A DNA stretch of 64,000 bases from Bacillus sp. RAR_GA_16 (GCF_020165985.1 NZ_JAIUKZ010000007.1:310001-374000); one strand, 5' to 3'. Numbered from the stretch's first letter, positions 34,500 through 45,078 are shown. The notes: generated by a model from the sequence alone, not told the origin. Numbers and translations: made by a program.

Positions 34500-34539
34500 A
34501 TTTAAATATTTTTGGGGGAAAATAAAAGGAGGAAAACAC

Positions 34540-36577
34540 ATGTTTAAAAAAGCTTTCGGGGTTTTACAACGCGTTGGTAAAGCGTTAATGCTTCCAGTGG
34601 CGATCTTACCTGCTGCTGGTCTGCTACTTGGATTTGGTAATGCTTTTCAAAACCCGACCTTGCTAGAAAAATTACCATTTATGTCTGCAGAATGGTTCCA
34701 ACTTCTCGCTACTGTAATGGAGGAGTCGGGCGGTATTGTATTTGCTAACCTTGCGCTCTTATTCGCAGTCGGGGTAGCAATTGGCTTATCTGATGGAGAT
34801 GGTGTTGCTGGTATTGCGGCAATTGTCGGTTTCCTTGTTATGAATATAACAATGGGTGTACTTGAAGGCGTTTCTGCTGATCAAGTTGCTGAAAGCGCAT
34901 CATATGCCAATGTATTAGGTATACCTACCCTTCAAACAGGGGTATTTGGAGGAATTATCGTCGGTATTCTTGCCTCCTATATGTATAAACGGTATTATAA
35001 TATTCAACTTCCACAATATCTTGGTTTCTTCGCTGGGAAACGTTTTGTTCCAATCGCCACTGCGGTATCAGCGTTGATACTTGGTGTGATTATGATCTTT
35101 GTATGGCCACCAATCCAATCAGGCCTTAATGCATTTTCACACAACATGCTTGATGCAAATCCTGCTCTCGCAGCATTTGTCTTCGGTGTTATCGAACGTT
35201 CATTGATTCCATTTGGACTTCACCATATCTTCTACTCACCATTCTGGTTTGAGTTTGGACAGTATACAAACGCTGCTGGTGAAATCGTTCGAGGAGATCA
35301 AAAGATTTTCTTTGAACAATTAAAAGATGGTGCTGAACTGACTGCTGGTACGTTCATGACTGGTAAATTCCCGTTTATGATGTTTGGACTTCCTGCAGCA
35401 GCACTTGCGATGTATCATGAAGCTAGACCAGAAAAGAAAGCGGTTGTGGCTGGTATTATGGGAATCTGCTGCGTTAACTTCTTTCTTAACGGGTATTACA
35501 GAACCACTTGAATTCTCATTCCTATTCGTAGCGCCAGTTCTTTTCGGAATTCATGCTATTTTTGCAGGGCTTTCCTTTATGACAATGGCGTTGCTAGATG
35601 TTAAAATTGGGATGACTTTCTCCGGTGGTGTCATTGACTTCCTTCTATTCGGAGTTCTACAAGGAAGAACTGCATGGTGGCTTGTTATTCCAGTAGGATT
35701 AGTGTTCGCTTTAATCTACTACTTCGGCTTCCGATTCGCGATTCGCAAGTTTAATCTTATGACGCCTGGACGCGAAGAAGATGAAGAAGATGAAATTGCT
35801 GACGATGGGCAGGAAAATACGGCTCTTGCTTATAATGTGCTTCAAGCTCTCGGTGGTGAAAGCAACATTACAAGTCTTGATGCTTGTATTACACGACTTC
35901 GTGTTTCTGTTGCAGAAAAAGATGAAGTGGATAAAAAGCGTTTGAAACGTCTTGGAGCATCAGGTGTTATGGAAGTAGGGAATAACATTCAAGCAATCTT
36001 TGGTACACAGTCCGATGGGTTGAAAGGACAAATCAGAGATATCATGAGTGGGAAAACACCTAAACCACTTCAAGATCAGAAGAAAGAAGAACAATCTGAA
36101 AAACCTTCTGGTGTTAAAGGACAAGATCATCTTATTGCTCCTATAGAAGGAAAAATCATGCCAATCACAGAAGTGCCTGATCAGGTATTCTCTGGTAAGA
36201 TGATGGGTGATGGTTTTGCGATCGAACCGACTGATGGCTTGATTGTCGCACCAGTTGATGGCAAAATAATGAATGTGTTCCCAACAAAGCACGCAATTGG
36301 AATTGAGTCAGTTAATGGTCGTGAAATTCTCATTCATGTTGGAATTGATACAGTTAACCTCAAAGGTGAAGGGTTCGAGGTGTTTATTAGCGAAGGCGAT
36401 GAAATTAAGCAAGGACAAAAGCTTATGAAAGTTGATCTTCCGTACATTAAAGAAAATGCAACCTCAACCATTACGCCTATTGTGTTCACAAACCTTGAAG
36501 AGGGAGAAACGATTGACCTTTCAAAAGAAGGCACTGTTTCTCGGGAAGACAAAGATATTATTACAATATCCAAATAA
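34540..36577 (+). pseudogene. ptsG: Glucose PTS EIICBA component PtsG, frameshifted as read
   Basis: The first frame from ATG 34540 (AAGGAGG upstream) encodes most of the membrane EIIC domain (start [20 protein letters not shown]) and breaks after VVAGIMG. The second frame resumes with [17 protein letters not shown] and continues through EIIB (phospho-Cys in [13 protein letters not shown]) and EIIA (phospho-His in [11 protein letters not shown]) to 36577. One extra A at 35463-35464 (GGGAATCTGCTGC) explains the break; correcting it gives 678 residues, normal for EIICBA. The enzyme imports and phosphorylates glucose. The upstream in-frame ATG at 34465 lies inside the terminator and is rejected. 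The gene is probably intact in the organism. Confidence 0.9.
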
Positions 36578-36606
36578 AAAATAACAATTGAAAGAGGGAA
36601 TTAAAA

Positions 36607-36873
36607 ATGGCAGAGAAAAATTTCACAGTAACAAGCGAATCAGGTATTCACGCTCGTCCAGCAACTGCACTAGTAAACAAAGCAGGTCAATATAGTTCTG
36701 ACGTAACACTTGATTATAATGGGAAGTCTGTTAACTTGAAATCCATTATGGGCGTTATGAGCCTTGGAATTCAACAAAACTCTGAAATCACAATCAAAGC
36801 AGAAGGATCAGATGCTGATGAGGCGATTGCAGGACTAACTGAAGTTATGGAAAACGAAGGTCTAGGCAAGTAA
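36607..36873 (+). CDS. ptsH: Phosphocarrier protein HPr
   Basis: The 88-residue general PTS carrier has the phospho-His in SGIHARPAT (His15) and the regulatory Ser in [14 protein letters not shown] (Ser46), which HPr kinase modifies so that HPr acts as CcpA corepressor. AAGAGGG lies before the ATG. It ends in a 1-bp overlap with ptsI. Confidence 0.97.
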   Translation: MAEKNFTVTSESGIHARPATALVNKAGQYSSDVTLDYNGKSVNLKSIMGVMSLGIQQNSEITIKAEGSDADEAIAGLTEVMENEGLGK

Positions 36874-38600
36874 TGTCTAACCAGCTGACTGGAATTGGCG
36901 CTTCTGCGGGAATAGCTATTGCAAAAGCGTTCGTACTTGAAAACCCGGCTCTTGAAATTGAACAAACTTCAATCTCTGATGCAGGTGCTGAAATCGAACG
37001 TTTTGAAGCGGCCGTTCATCGTGCCAAAGAAGAACTCGAAGTAATTAAAAACCACGCCAATGAACAGCTCGGAGAAGATAAAGCAGCGATTTTCGCTGCT
37101 CATCTTCTCGTTTTATCTGATCCAGAGTTGTTGAATGCGGTTAAAGATAAAGTGAACAATGAAAAAGTGAATGCAGAAAGTGCAATGAATGACGTTTCAA
37201 ATATGTTTATTAGCATGTTTGAAAATATGGATAACGAGTACATGAAGGAACGTGCTGCAGATATTCGTGACGTATCTAAACGTGTGCTTGCTCATTTGCT
37301 AGGTGTGACATTTACATCTCCTGGTGCCATTACAGATGAAGTGATTGTATTAGCTGAAGATCTAACTCCTTCTGACACTGCTCAATTAAATAAGCAGTTT
37401 GTTAAAGGATTTGCGACAGATATTGGGGGCAGAACATCTCACTCTGCGATCATGGCGCGTTCAATGGAAATTCCGGCTGTTGTTGGAACGAAAACAATTA
37501 CATCTGAAGATGTTGAGGGTAAAATTGTGATCATTGACGGGATTGATGGTAATGTGATTGTTGATCCTTCAGATGAAGAAATCGCACAATATACGAAGAA
37601 AAAAGAACACTTCGAAGCCAAAAAGCAAGAATGGGCTAAGCTTGTAAATGAGCCTACAACAACAAAAGATGAGAAACATGTTGAGCTTGCAGCAAATATC
37701 GGAACACCTGAAGATGTAAAAGGGGTTCTTGAAAACGGCGGAGAAGGTGTTGGTCTTTACCGTACTGAGTTTCTTTATATGGGACGTAATGAACTACCTT
37801 CAGAAGAAGAACAATTCAATGCGTATAAAGAGGTTCTTGAGAAAATGGACGGCAAGCCAGTTGTCATCCGTACGCTTGATATCGGTGGAGATAAAGAGCT
37901 ACCTTACTTAAATCTTCCAAAGGAAATGAACCCTTTCCTTGGATTCCGTGCGATCCGTCTTTGCCTGGAAGAAACAGAGATTTTCCGTACGCAACTCCGC
38001 GCACTTCTTCGTGCTAGTGTATTCGGAAACCTTAAAGTGATGTTCCCTATGATTGCAACTGTGGGTGAATTCCGTCAGGCGAAAGAAATGCTTCTTACTG
38101 TTAAAGAAGAGCTAATTGGTGAAGGGATCCAAGTTTCAGAGGACATTGAAATTGGAATGATGGTTGAAATTCCAGCAACTGCTGCTATGGCAGACGTCTT
38201 TGCTAAGGAAGTTGACTTCTTTAGTGTTGGAACAAATGATCTTATTCAATATACGATGGCTGCTGACCGTATGAATCAAAAGGTATCGTACCTGTACCAA
38301 CCATATAACCCTGCTATTCTTAGACTTGTGAAAATGGTTATTGATGCAGCTCATAAAGAAGGCAAGTGGGCCGGTATGTGTGGAGAAATGGCAGGAGATC
38401 AAATTGCGATTCCAATTCTTCTTGGTCTTGGTCTTGATGAATTTAGTATGAGTGCTACGTCAATCTTGCCTGCTAGAAGTCAAATGACGAAGCTATCAAA
38501 AGAAGAAATTTCTTCTCATATTGATTATATTCTTTCACTAGCAACAAATGAAGAAGTGATTGCTTACGTACAAGAACATTTCGCAACGGAAGAGCTATAG
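36873..38600 (+). CDS. ptsI: PTS enzyme I (phosphoenolpyruvate-protein phosphotransferase)
   Basis: The 575-residue enzyme moves phosphate from PEP to HPr. The N-terminal HPr-binding and phospho-His domain ends with [20 protein letters not shown] (His190). The C-terminal PEP-binding barrel contains [37 protein letters not shown] and MCGEMAGD. The ATG overlaps the ptsH stop by one base (TAATG), so translation is coupled. A terminator overlaps the stop codon. Confidence 0.97.
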   Translation: MSNQLTGIGASAGIAIAKAFVLENPALEIEQTSISDAGAEIERFEAAVHRAKEELEVIKNHANEQLGEDKAAIFAAHLLVLSDPELLNAVKDKVNNEKVNAESAMNDVSNMFISMFENMDNEYMKERAADIRDVSKRVLAHLLGVTFTSPGAITDEVIVLAEDLTPSDTAQLNKQFVKGFATDIGGRTSHSAIMARSMEIPAVVGTKTITSEDVEGKIVIIDGIDGNVIVDPSDEEIAQYTKKKEHFEAKKQEWAKLVNEPTTTKDEKHVELAANIGTPEDVKGVLENGGEGVGLYRTEFLYMGRNELPSEEEQFNAYKEVLEKMDGKPVVIRTLDIGGDKELPYLNLPKEMNPFLGFRAIRLCLEETEIFRTQLRALLRASVFGNLKVMFPMIATVGEFRQAKEMLLTVKEELIGEGIQVSEDIEIGMMVEIPATAAMADVFAKEVDFFSVGTNDLIQYTMAADRMNQKVSYLYQPYNPAILRLVKMVIDAAHKEGKWAGMCGEMAGDQIAIPILLGLGLDEFSMSATSILPARSQMTKLSKEEISSHIDYILSLATNEEVIAYVQEHFATEEL

Positions 38601-38621
38601 GAAACTATAGCTCTTTTTTTA
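38590..38621 (+). terminator. Intrinsic terminator of ptsGHI
   Basis: AGAGCTATAG and CTATAGCTCT form a 10-bp stem with a short loop (GAAA), followed by a T-run. The left arm contains the ptsI stop codon. Confidence 0.92.
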
Positions 38622-38807
38622 TTATCAGAAATTGAATCAAAATGGCGAATCGAGGGATTGTGATTTGAAATGTTTTGAACCGTGATGTAGAGGTATGGAA
38701 GTTGCGCTTAAATGATTGGAACTTGCAGAATAAATCATACACTCTTCTTGCATTTCAAGTCGCTTACAATCAAAATAGATTATAAGATACCGTAAGGGGG
38801 AGACTAG

Positions 38808-39260
38808 ATGTCTGAAGAATTAACGAGAGAACCAGCTTCAATTGTTGATATAGAGAAGTCACTTCGAATGGTGGCTGGAATCATTAAACAAAATGGACGT
38901 GAACTTTTAAGTGAATTTTCCATAACCCCTCCTCAATTTCTGGCACTCCAATGGCTTTCTGAATATGGGGACTTAACCATTGGTGAGCTATCAAATAAAA
39001 TGTACCTTGCTTGTAGCACAACGACGGATCTGGTTGATCGAATGGAAAAGACGGATTTAGTAAAACGAGTCAAAGACCCACATGATCGTCGCGTTGTACG
39101 AATTCATATACTTGATAAGGGAAATGACATTATCAAAAAAGTTATCCATAAAAGACAGGTCTATTTGGAAAAGATTACTCAGAAATTTTCAGGTGATCAA
39201 GTAAAAGCATTGGAAGAAAGTTTGCATTTGCTTTATGACGAAATGAAAAAGAGCGAATAG
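38808..39260 (+). CDS. MarR family transcriptional regulator (YsmB-like)
   Basis: The 150-residue protein has a winged helix-turn-helix at about 45-110 (TIGELSNKMYLACSTTTDLV, then RMEKTDLVKRVKDPHDRRVV) and helices at both ends for dimerisation. Position before racE matches B. subtilis ysmB. The target genes are unknown. AAGGGGGAG precedes the ATG. racE starts 27 bp downstream, so they are likely cotranscribed. Confidence 0.9.
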   Translation: MSEELTREPASIVDIEKSLRMVAGIIKQNGRELLSEFSITPPQFLALQWLSEYGDLTIGELSNKMYLACSTTTDLVDRMEKTDLVKRVKDPHDRRVVRIHILDKGNDIIKKVIHKRQVYLEKITQKFSGDQVKALEESLHLLYDEMKKSE

Positions 39261-39287
39261 GACCGGTAAGTAGAGAGGCGAATTGTT

Positions 39288-40085
39288 TTGAAGAAACCAA
39301 TTGGGGTTATCGATTCTGGGGTTGGCGGTTTAACGGTTGCTCGTGAAATTATGCGTCAATTACCAAAAGAAGAAATTGTTTATTTAGGTGATACGGCAAG
39401 GTGTCCATATGGACCTAGATCCGCTTCAGAAGTGAAGCAGTTCACTTGGGAAATGACTAATTACCTTTTAGAAGAATATCAAATTAAAATGCTCATTATC
39501 GCTTGTAATACAGCCACTGCGGTAGTGTTGAAAGAAATTCAGGATGAACTCAATATACCAGTTAGAGGTGTGATTCATCCTGGTGCAAGAAGTGCTCTTA
39601 AAGAAACAACGAGTAAATACATTGGGGTCATTGGCACCGCAGGTACAATTAAAAGCAGGGCATATGAATATTCCCTTAAAGCAATCGACGATGATGTTAA
39701 GGTTGAAAGCCTTGCTTGTCCGCCTTTTGTTCCACTTGTTGAAACGGGTAATCTCTCAAGTGAAGAAACGTATGAGACTGTTAGAAAAACACTATCTCCT
39801 ATACTAAATAGAGGGATTGATACGTTAATATTAGGTTGTACCCATTACCCGTTATTAGAACCGGTTATCCAATCGGTTATGGGAGAAAAGACGGCGATTA
39901 TTTGTTCTGGGGATGAGACGGCCTATGAAGTGAGTGGTATCTTAGAGTATAGCTCGCTTTTATACACTGGAGATAAACGCCCTTTTCACACATTTTTAAC
40001 AACAGGATCAATTGACAACTTTACAAGAATTGCAAGTCACTGGTTAGATTATCCTGTGACAAATGTGAAGCGTATCGAACTCTAA
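39288..40085 (+). CDS. racE: Glutamate racemase
   Basis: The 265-residue enzyme makes D-glutamate for peptidoglycan. Both catalytic Cys are present in their motifs, ACNTATAV (about 73-80) and LGCTHYPLL (about 183-191). The N-terminus [13 protein letters not shown] and the YGPRS loop are typical. The start is TTG with AGAGAGGCG upstream. The same family is called MurI elsewhere. A terminator overlaps its end. Confidence 0.95.
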   Translation: MKKPIGVIDSGVGGLTVAREIMRQLPKEEIVYLGDTARCPYGPRSASEVKQFTWEMTNYLLEEYQIKMLIIACNTATAVVLKEIQDELNIPVRGVIHPGARSALKETTSKYIGVIGTAGTIKSRAYEYSLKAIDDDVKVESLACPPFVPLVETGNLSSEETYETVRKTLSPILNRGIDTLILGCTHYPLLEPVIQSVMGEKTAIICSGDETAYEVSGILEYSSLLYTGDKRPFHTFLTTGSIDNFTRIASHWLDYPVTNVKRIEL

Positions 40086-40113
40086 TCCATTTTGGATTAG
40101 AGTTCTTTTTTTA
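40077..40113 (+). terminator. Intrinsic terminator of racE
   Basis: GAACTCTAATCC and GGATTAGAGTTC form a 12-bp stem with loop ATTTT and a T-run. The racE stop lies within the left arm. Confidence 0.93.
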
Positions 40114-40189
40114 TACCGATATCCATTTTTGATGTTTCACTTAAACGAGAGAAGCAGGAATCAATTTGGCGTAGTCCTAAGGAGGATCG

Positions 40190-40264
40190 ATGATAGGGAA
40201 TAGAATTAGAAGTCAGATTCATTGCTATGGGCATGAGCCGCAATACGCGATTCTTTTTTTATAA
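40190..40264 (+). CDS. Possible 24-codon leader peptide upstream of gerM
   Basis: ATG 40190 is preceded by a full AAGGAGG with 5-nt spacing. The frame encodes 24 residues (MIGNRIRSQIHCYGHEPQYA, then ILFL). A T7 run lies at its end, and a weak hairpin (ATTGC/GCAAT with GGC/GCC inside) lies in the second half. It has no hydrophobic or charged pattern typical of a known family. It may be a regulatory leader or chance. Confidence 0.3.
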   Translation: MIGNRIRSQIHCYGHEPQYAILFL

Positions 40265-40358
40265 TGTGAAAGGTATACAAGTTATTGTGATCAAGAAGGT
40301 ATAAATTAAAATATAACTCGTATAAATGGTAGTACAAACCATCCGGGGAGGGATAGCT

Positions 40359-41444
40359 ATGCGTTTACGCGGAATTGGATTCGCGCTATTGTTGCTTTCA
40401 TGTATATTAACAATATCTGGCTGTGGTTTCGGTTTTGAAAAGTCATTGAAGGAGATCGATCCTCCAAAAGTTGATTATGTTAAGGACGGAGAGCAAATGC
40501 AGGATAAGGAAACTGGTGCAACGAAGGAAGGGGAGGTAGAAGAGGCGACAGGAGAAGAACCGTCGGAAGAAGCAAGTGGAATGACAACGCGTCAGCTTTA
40601 TCTACTTGATGCGAACGGAATGGTAGTGCCACAGAGTTTTCAACTTCCGGCAGTGGAAAGTGCTGCAAAACAGGCACTTGAATACCTGGTGATTGACGGC
40701 CCTGTAACAGAAATGCTGCCGAACGGGTTTAAAGCTGTTTTACCGGCGGGAACGGTTGTTCAGGGAATTGACCAGGTGGATGAGACATTAGTTGTGGATT
40801 TTTCAAACGAATTTAAAGATTATGCCGCTGAAAACGAGAAACAAATTCTTGAAGCTGTCACATGGACACTTACTCAATTTGATGGCGTCAAGAAAGTGAA
40901 AATTCAAATCAATGGCTACGATCAATCAGAAATGCCTGTTAATGGTACTCCGATTGGTGATGGTGTGAGCAGGGCTAATGGAATCAACCACGAAATGGGT
41001 AACGTTGTCGACGTCTCTAACAGTGAAGATATTACAGTTTACTTTATGGCTCAAAACGAAGACTATTCTTATTATGTGCCGGTAACAAAGCGTATGGAAG
41101 GCGTATCTAACGATGTAAGAGGGGTTTTAAAAGGTTTGATGGAAGGGCCACCAGTTCAATCTGGATTATTTAGTCAATTTTCAAAAGATATCAAATTACT
41201 TGGAGCAAATGAAAAGGACGGATTATTAACACTTGATTTTAATGAAGCTATTTTAACTGGATCAGAGGAAATGGTTCTTGAGCAAGATTTGTTAAATAGC
41301 CTTGTCCTTTCGTTAACTGAACAAACAGATATAAATGAAGTAGCCATAACAGTAGATGGTCATTCGGAAGTGATGGATGAATCTGGAAACGCTTTGAGTG
41401 AACCAGTTTCAAGGCCAGAAGATGTTAACAAAGTGGGTTTTTAA
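40359..41444 (+). CDS. gerM: Spore germination lipoprotein GerM
   Basis: The 361-residue protein begins with a lipoprotein signal (MRLRGIGFALLLLSC, lipobox Cys22 in ISGCGF), followed by an acidic linker and two GerMN domains (about 90-200 and 220-345), each with LVVDFSNEF- or LLTLDFNEA-like strands. GerM is made in the mother cell and helps localise the SpoIIIAH-SpoIIQ channel. An in-frame ATG at 40326 would add 11 residues before the signal peptide; 40359 has GGGGAGGGA at the right distance. It lies between racE and rph as in B. subtilis. Confidence 0.94.
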   Translation: MRLRGIGFALLLLSCILTISGCGFGFEKSLKEIDPPKVDYVKDGEQMQDKETGATKEGEVEEATGEEPSEEASGMTTRQLYLLDANGMVVPQSFQLPAVESAAKQALEYLVIDGPVTEMLPNGFKAVLPAGTVVQGIDQVDETLVVDFSNEFKDYAAENEKQILEAVTWTLTQFDGVKKVKIQINGYDQSEMPVNGTPIGDGVSRANGINHEMGNVVDVSNSEDITVYFMAQNEDYSYYVPVTKRMEGVSNDVRGVLKGLMEGPPVQSGLFSQFSKDIKLLGANEKDGLLTLDFNEAILTGSEEMVLEQDLLNSLVLSLTEQTDINEVAITVDGHSEVMDESGNALSEPVSRPEDVNKVGF

Positions 41445-41463
41445 AATAGAATATGATAGGATG

Positions 41464-41488
41464 AAGAGGCAGGGAATCTGCCTCTTTT
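41464..41488 (+). terminator. Intrinsic terminator of gerM
   Basis: AAGAGGCAG and CTGCCTCTT form a 9-bp stem with a 5-nt loop and a short T-run. Confidence 0.8.
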
Positions 41489-41570
41489 CCATATTATTGA
41501 GAGAGGTAAATGATGATCGTAGAGAGTGACATCGGTTAAAAGTGAACGATTTGTTATTAGGAGGACAAGT

Positions 41571-42329
41571 ATGAGAGTAGATGGGCGTCAGGAAAATGAA
41601 TTGAGAGCGATACATATTGAAAGAGACTACATAAAGCATCCCGAAGGTTCTGTTTTGATAACTGTAGGTGATACAAAAGTAATCTGCTCTGCTTCCATTG
41701 AGGATCGAGTTCCTCCATTTATGCGTGGACAGGGGAAAGGTTGGATTGCAGCAGAATATGCGATGTTACCGCGTGCGACTGAGCAGCGAAACATAAGGGA
41801 ATCAAGTAAGGGGAAAGTGGCTGGACGCACGATGGAGATACAGCGTTTAATTGGAAGGGCGCTACGCACAGTAGTTGATCTTGAAGCGCTTGGGGAGCGT
41901 ACCATCTGGATTGATTGTGATGTCATACAAGCGGACGGTGGGACACGTACTGCATCGATTACTGGTGCATTTGTAGCACTTGCCATTGCTGTTGAAAAAG
42001 GAATGGCACGCAAGCAAATCAAGAAAATGCCAATCACTAATTTTCTTGCTGCTACCTCTGTAGGAATAGACAAAAATGGCTCAGCGTTATTAGATTTATG
42101 CTATAGAGAAGATTCATCCGCTCAAGTTGATATGAATATTGTATTAACAGGTAGCGGAGAATTTGTTGAATTACAGGGAACAGGAGAAGAAGCAACATTC
42201 AATATGAATCAACTGAATGAAATGCTGGCCCTTGGAAAAGCAGGGGTTGAGGAATTAATCAAGGTTCAAGCTGAAGTGATTGGTGACTTCGCGATGAAGA
42301 TAAAGGAGGCTCCATCATCTAATGCGTAA
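41571..42329 (+). CDS. rph: Ribonuclease PH
   Basis: The 252-residue phosphorolytic exoribonuclease trims tRNA 3' ends. It begins [11 protein letters not shown] and contains [29 protein letters not shown], the phosphate-binding [12 protein letters not shown] and the core [22 protein letters not shown] 41571 has AGGAGG 6 nt upstream; an in-frame ATG 45 bp earlier gives an unconserved extension and is rejected. It overlaps the next gene by 8 bp. Confidence 0.96.
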   Translation: MRVDGRQENELRAIHIERDYIKHPEGSVLITVGDTKVICSASIEDRVPPFMRGQGKGWIAAEYAMLPRATEQRNIRESSKGKVAGRTMEIQRLIGRALRTVVDLEALGERTIWIDCDVIQADGGTRTASITGAFVALAIAVEKGMARKQIKKMPITNFLAATSVGIDKNGSALLDLCYREDSSAQVDMNIVLTGSGEFVELQGTGEEATFNMNQLNEMLALGKAGVEELIKVQAEVIGDFAMKIKEAPSSNA

Positions 42330-42915
42330 GCTCCTTATTGCAACACAAAATGAAGGTAAAGTAAAAGAATTCAAGCGAAGATTCGAATCTGATGAGCTAA
42401 GCGTTCTTTCTTTATTAGATATTGAAGGCGCTCCTGATGTGGCTGAAACCGGAAGTACCTTTGCTGAAAACGCCGTTTTAAAAGCGGAAGCAATCATGAA
42501 ACTTACAAATCAGCCTGTCATTGCTGATGATTCAGGGCTCGTGATTGATGCGCTTGATGGAGACCCTGGCGTCTATTCTGCACGTTATGCAGGTCCAGAA
42601 AAAGATGATGAAGCGAACATTGATAAAGTTCTAACAGAAATGAAGAATGTGCCGAAGGAAAAGCGTAACGCTTCCTTTCATTGTCTCCTGGCAGTAGCGA
42701 TTCCTGGTCAGAATACTGAGATATTCTCTGGGACGTGCAATGGCATGATTACGTATGAACGATCTGGAAGTCATGGGTTTGGATATGACCCAATCTTCTA
42801 TGTTCCTTCTTATGACAAAACGATGGCTGAGCTTTCCCCTGAAGAGAAGAATGCGATTTCTCATAGGGGACAAGCGCTAGACCGTTTAGAAGAGGCATTT
42901 AAAGAGTTATTTTAA
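42322..42915 (+). CDS. XTP/dITP diphosphatase (RdgB/HAM1 family)
   Basis: The 197-residue enzyme removes non-canonical purine nucleotides (XTP, dITP). Family motifs are [12 protein letters not shown] at the N-terminus, [24 protein letters not shown] (about 73-96, quoted as separate parts DDSGL and [10 protein letters not shown]), GFGYDPIF and SHRGQAL. It corresponds to B. subtilis ysnA (also called rdgB). The 8-bp overlap with rph implies translational coupling. Confidence 0.95.
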   Translation: MRKLLIATQNEGKVKEFKRRFESDELSVLSLLDIEGAPDVAETGSTFAENAVLKAEAIMKLTNQPVIADDSGLVIDALDGDPGVYSARYAGPEKDDEANIDKVLTEMKNVPKEKRNASFHCLLAVAIPGQNTEIFSGTCNGMITYERSGSHGFGYDPIFYVPSYDKTMAELSPEEKNAISHRGQALDRLEEAFKELF

Positions 42916-42934
42916 CGAAAAGAGGTGGCGTAAA

Positions 42935-43450
42935 ATGAAAGTCCTTATTGTTAGTGATAACCATGGATCCAAGGAAGAATTGCAGCATCTGGTAGAGCGG
43001 CATCAGCATGAAGTGGCATGTATGATTCACTGTGGAGATTCAGAATTTGATTATGATGCAGACGAGATGCTTCCATTCGAGGTAAGAGTGAGAGGGAATT
43101 GTGATTTTGATGACCAATATCCTGATGAGTTCATCCACACAATAGGAAATAAAACCATCTTCGCCACACACGGACATCTGTATAATGTGAAGATGACATT
43201 GATGAAGTTGCACTACAAAGCACAAGAAGAACATGCTGATCTTGTTTGTTTTGGCCATACTCACGAAGCATTAACCGAGTTTGTAGACGGGACGCTTTTC
43301 CTTAATCCTGGTAGCGTTAAACTCCCGAGAAGACCGATAATCCAAACATATGCCATTGTAGAGTGGGCAAATGAGACGATTCACGTTCATTACTATGATG
43401 AAGATGGAAGAGTGGTTGAGGAAATTTCTAAAACATTTCCTCTTTCATAG
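42935..43450 (+). CDS. YsnB-like metallophosphoesterase (YfcE/MJ0936 family)
   Basis: The 171-residue phosphodiesterase has the full metal-site set: SDNHGS (Asp8, His10 region), HCGDSEF, RGNCDF, FATHGH and FGHTHEA. The natural substrate is unknown. It follows the XTP pyrophosphatase gene by 19 bp with AAAGAGGTGG upstream, last gene of the rph operon as in B. subtilis. Confidence 0.93.
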   Translation: MKVLIVSDNHGSKEELQHLVERHQHEVACMIHCGDSEFDYDADEMLPFEVRVRGNCDFDDQYPDEFIHTIGNKTIFATHGHLYNVKMTLMKLHYKAQEEHADLVCFGHTHEALTEFVDGTLFLNPGSVKLPRRPIIQTYAIVEWANETIHVHYYDEDGRVVEEISKTFPLS

Positions 43451-43454
43451 GAAG

Positions 43455-43481
43455 AAAAACACAGCATCCGCTGTGTTTTTC
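43455..43481 (+). terminator. Intrinsic terminator of the rph operon
   Basis: AAAAACACAGC and GCTGTGTTTTT form an 11-bp stem with loop ATCC. Confidence 0.93.
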
Positions 43482-43491
43482 GATTTTTCTA

Positions 43492-43520
43492 TTGACTTTA
43501 CAAATGCAGTTCGTTATATT
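43492..43520 (+). promoter_or_regulatory. tRNA-Arg promoter
   Basis: TTGACT and TATATT are separated by 17 nt, about 50 bp before the tRNA. Confidence 0.75.
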
Positions 43521-43569
43521 AATAAATGTCGCTAGAAACTGAAGAAACAGAAACAGCCATCATTAGCAA

Positions 43570-43646
43570 GTCCCAGTAGCTCAGCAGGATAGAGCAACAG
43601 CCTTCTAAGCTGTGGGTCGCAGGTTCGAATCCTGCCTGGGACACCA
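43570..43646 (+). tRNA. tRNA-Arg (anticodon TCT), reads AGA
   Basis: The 77-nt cloverleaf is complete: acceptor GTCCCAG/CTGGGAC, D arm GCTC/GAGC, anticodon stem ACAGC/GCTGT with loop CTTCTAA (anticodon 43604-43606), T arm GCAGG-TTCGAAT-CCTGC, discriminator A, and an encoded CCA end. Confidence 0.98.
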
Positions 43647-43662
43647 TAATATAGATTTTATA

Positions 43663-43700
43663 AAGGCATTTATCCTACGTGATAGAATGGCTTTTTTTGT
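43663..43700 (+). terminator. Probable terminator after tRNA-Arg
   Basis: AAGGCATTTATC pairs imperfectly with GATAGAATGGCTT (one mismatch, one bulge), followed by a T-run. Confidence 0.6.
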
Positions 43701-43889
43701 TTATCATCTATCTCTAATAAGCTGGTGCAGCAACTAGAAATGGAGAGGTAAAAGGATTTTACATTCTAGTAGCATGCTTCAGCTTGAGTTTACAGGTGGA
43801 TACTGATAAACTGATACCTAATCGTAGCTGCGCCTTTCCTGCTGTAAACTCTTTTAATAGAGAATATAAGAGAGTGGAGCGATTACGTC

Positions 43890-44918
43890 ATGGATAAAGA
43901 AAAGGATGAAAGGAAAATAGTTTATTTTCCAAACGTGGCAGGCAAACTTGTCGAAAAAGGAATGGCAGCACTTAAAGCTAAAGAAATACAAGAAGCACAC
44001 GAACATTTTAGTCAGCTACTTGAAATCGAACCGGATCATCCGCAGGGCCATTTTGGAATGGTTTTAAGCCTGGTAGAAATGGGCGATTTGAATGAAGCGT
44101 CTGAACGCTGCGAAAAAATGATGCAGCAGGGGATCGGGGACTATTACGACATTTTTCAAGTATACATATCAATTTTAGTTCAGCTTGGAAAGTATCAGAA
44201 AGTAGTTACGATGATTGAAGCGGTATTACAAGAAAATCAGCTTCCGTCTAATATTGCAGAGTCGCTCTACCAGCTGCTTCATTTTAGCAGACAAATGACG
44301 AGCTATGATCTAGATCCTGAGAATGATTATGATGCTAGTCAGGAGGAAGATGTTGACAAGCTTATTGCATATCTTGAAAGCGATAAGACGGAAAAACAGT
44401 GGTTAGCCATCCAAAAATTAAGCACTGTTGATGAAAGTAAGTCTCTCCCCGTATACCTTACATATTTAAATGCAACAAACAAAGATCCCCTTCTTAAAAG
44501 TTTAGTTTTACAAGTGTTGAGAGAGAAGGAATTGGATCAAGAAGTCGTCGTACATAAGTTCGGAAGAGAGATTATAGTTAACCCTGCTACGTTAAAGGAT
44601 ATCTTCTTGCAGGATTTCTCTTTAAGTGTAAAGGCTAAGCTCTCTGATGTTGTTGAACAGGGGAATCCGGCTCTTTTTGAAATGTGCATGCAAATTTGGT
44701 GGCATTATTTATTTGCGATCTCTCCCTTTGAAGCTGAGCCTTCAAATAGTTCCGTGTGGGCAGCTGCTGTCCATAAAGTAGCATCTGAAATGAATGGTGA
44801 AGATGTGTCGAATGAGGAACTTCTTACCTATTACGAAGTGAAATCTTCTGAGTTTGAAGTCGCTGCCAATCGAATCATGAACATTGAGAATCAGCCGTTT
44901 TATCGCCCGTTCGAATAG
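43890..44918 (+). CDS. TPR-repeat protein (YsoA-like)
   Basis: The 342-residue soluble protein has tetratricopeptide repeats in the first third (EAHEHFSQLLEIEPDHPQGH at about 34-53, then ALxxGDLNEASERCEKMM-like and a third repeat near 90-120). The remainder (about 140-342) is helical, acidic and without a motif I recognise. Position before tig matches ysoA of B. subtilis. The function is unknown; TPR proteins usually bind other proteins. Confidence 0.8.
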   Translation: MDKEKDERKIVYFPNVAGKLVEKGMAALKAKEIQEAHEHFSQLLEIEPDHPQGHFGMVLSLVEMGDLNEASERCEKMMQQGIGDYYDIFQVYISILVQLGKYQKVVTMIEAVLQENQLPSNIAESLYQLLHFSRQMTSYDLDPENDYDASQEEDVDKLIAYLESDKTEKQWLAIQKLSTVDESKSLPVYLTYLNATNKDPLLKSLVLQVLREKELDQEVVVHKFGREIIVNPATLKDIFLQDFSLSVKAKLSDVVEQGNPALFEMCMQIWWHYLFAISPFEAEPSNSSVWAAAVHKVASEMNGEDVSNEELLTYYEVKSSEFEVAANRIMNIENQPFYRPFE

Positions 44919-45012
44919 TAATACATGGAAAGAAAATGGTTTTGCTTGCGCTAACGCTCCATTATCGTTAAGCTGTACTATGGCTAGCCGGTTTTCGTTC
45001 ACGCTGTATGTG

Positions 45013-45040
45013 TTGAAAACTCGCTGTTCTATGTTATAAT
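45013..45040 (+). promoter_or_regulatory. tig promoter
   Basis: TTGAAA and a perfect TATAAT are separated by 16 nt, giving a leader of about 130 nt before tig. Confidence 0.75.
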
Positions 45041-45078
45041 ACAATAGTTGCAAACCCATATTTACTAGTAAAAGAGAC

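Noticed and set aside
34465-34539. Upstream ATG that would extend PtsG by 25 residues
   Set aside because: It lies inside the GlcT-controlled terminator and has no ribosome site; ATG 34540 has AAGGAGG.
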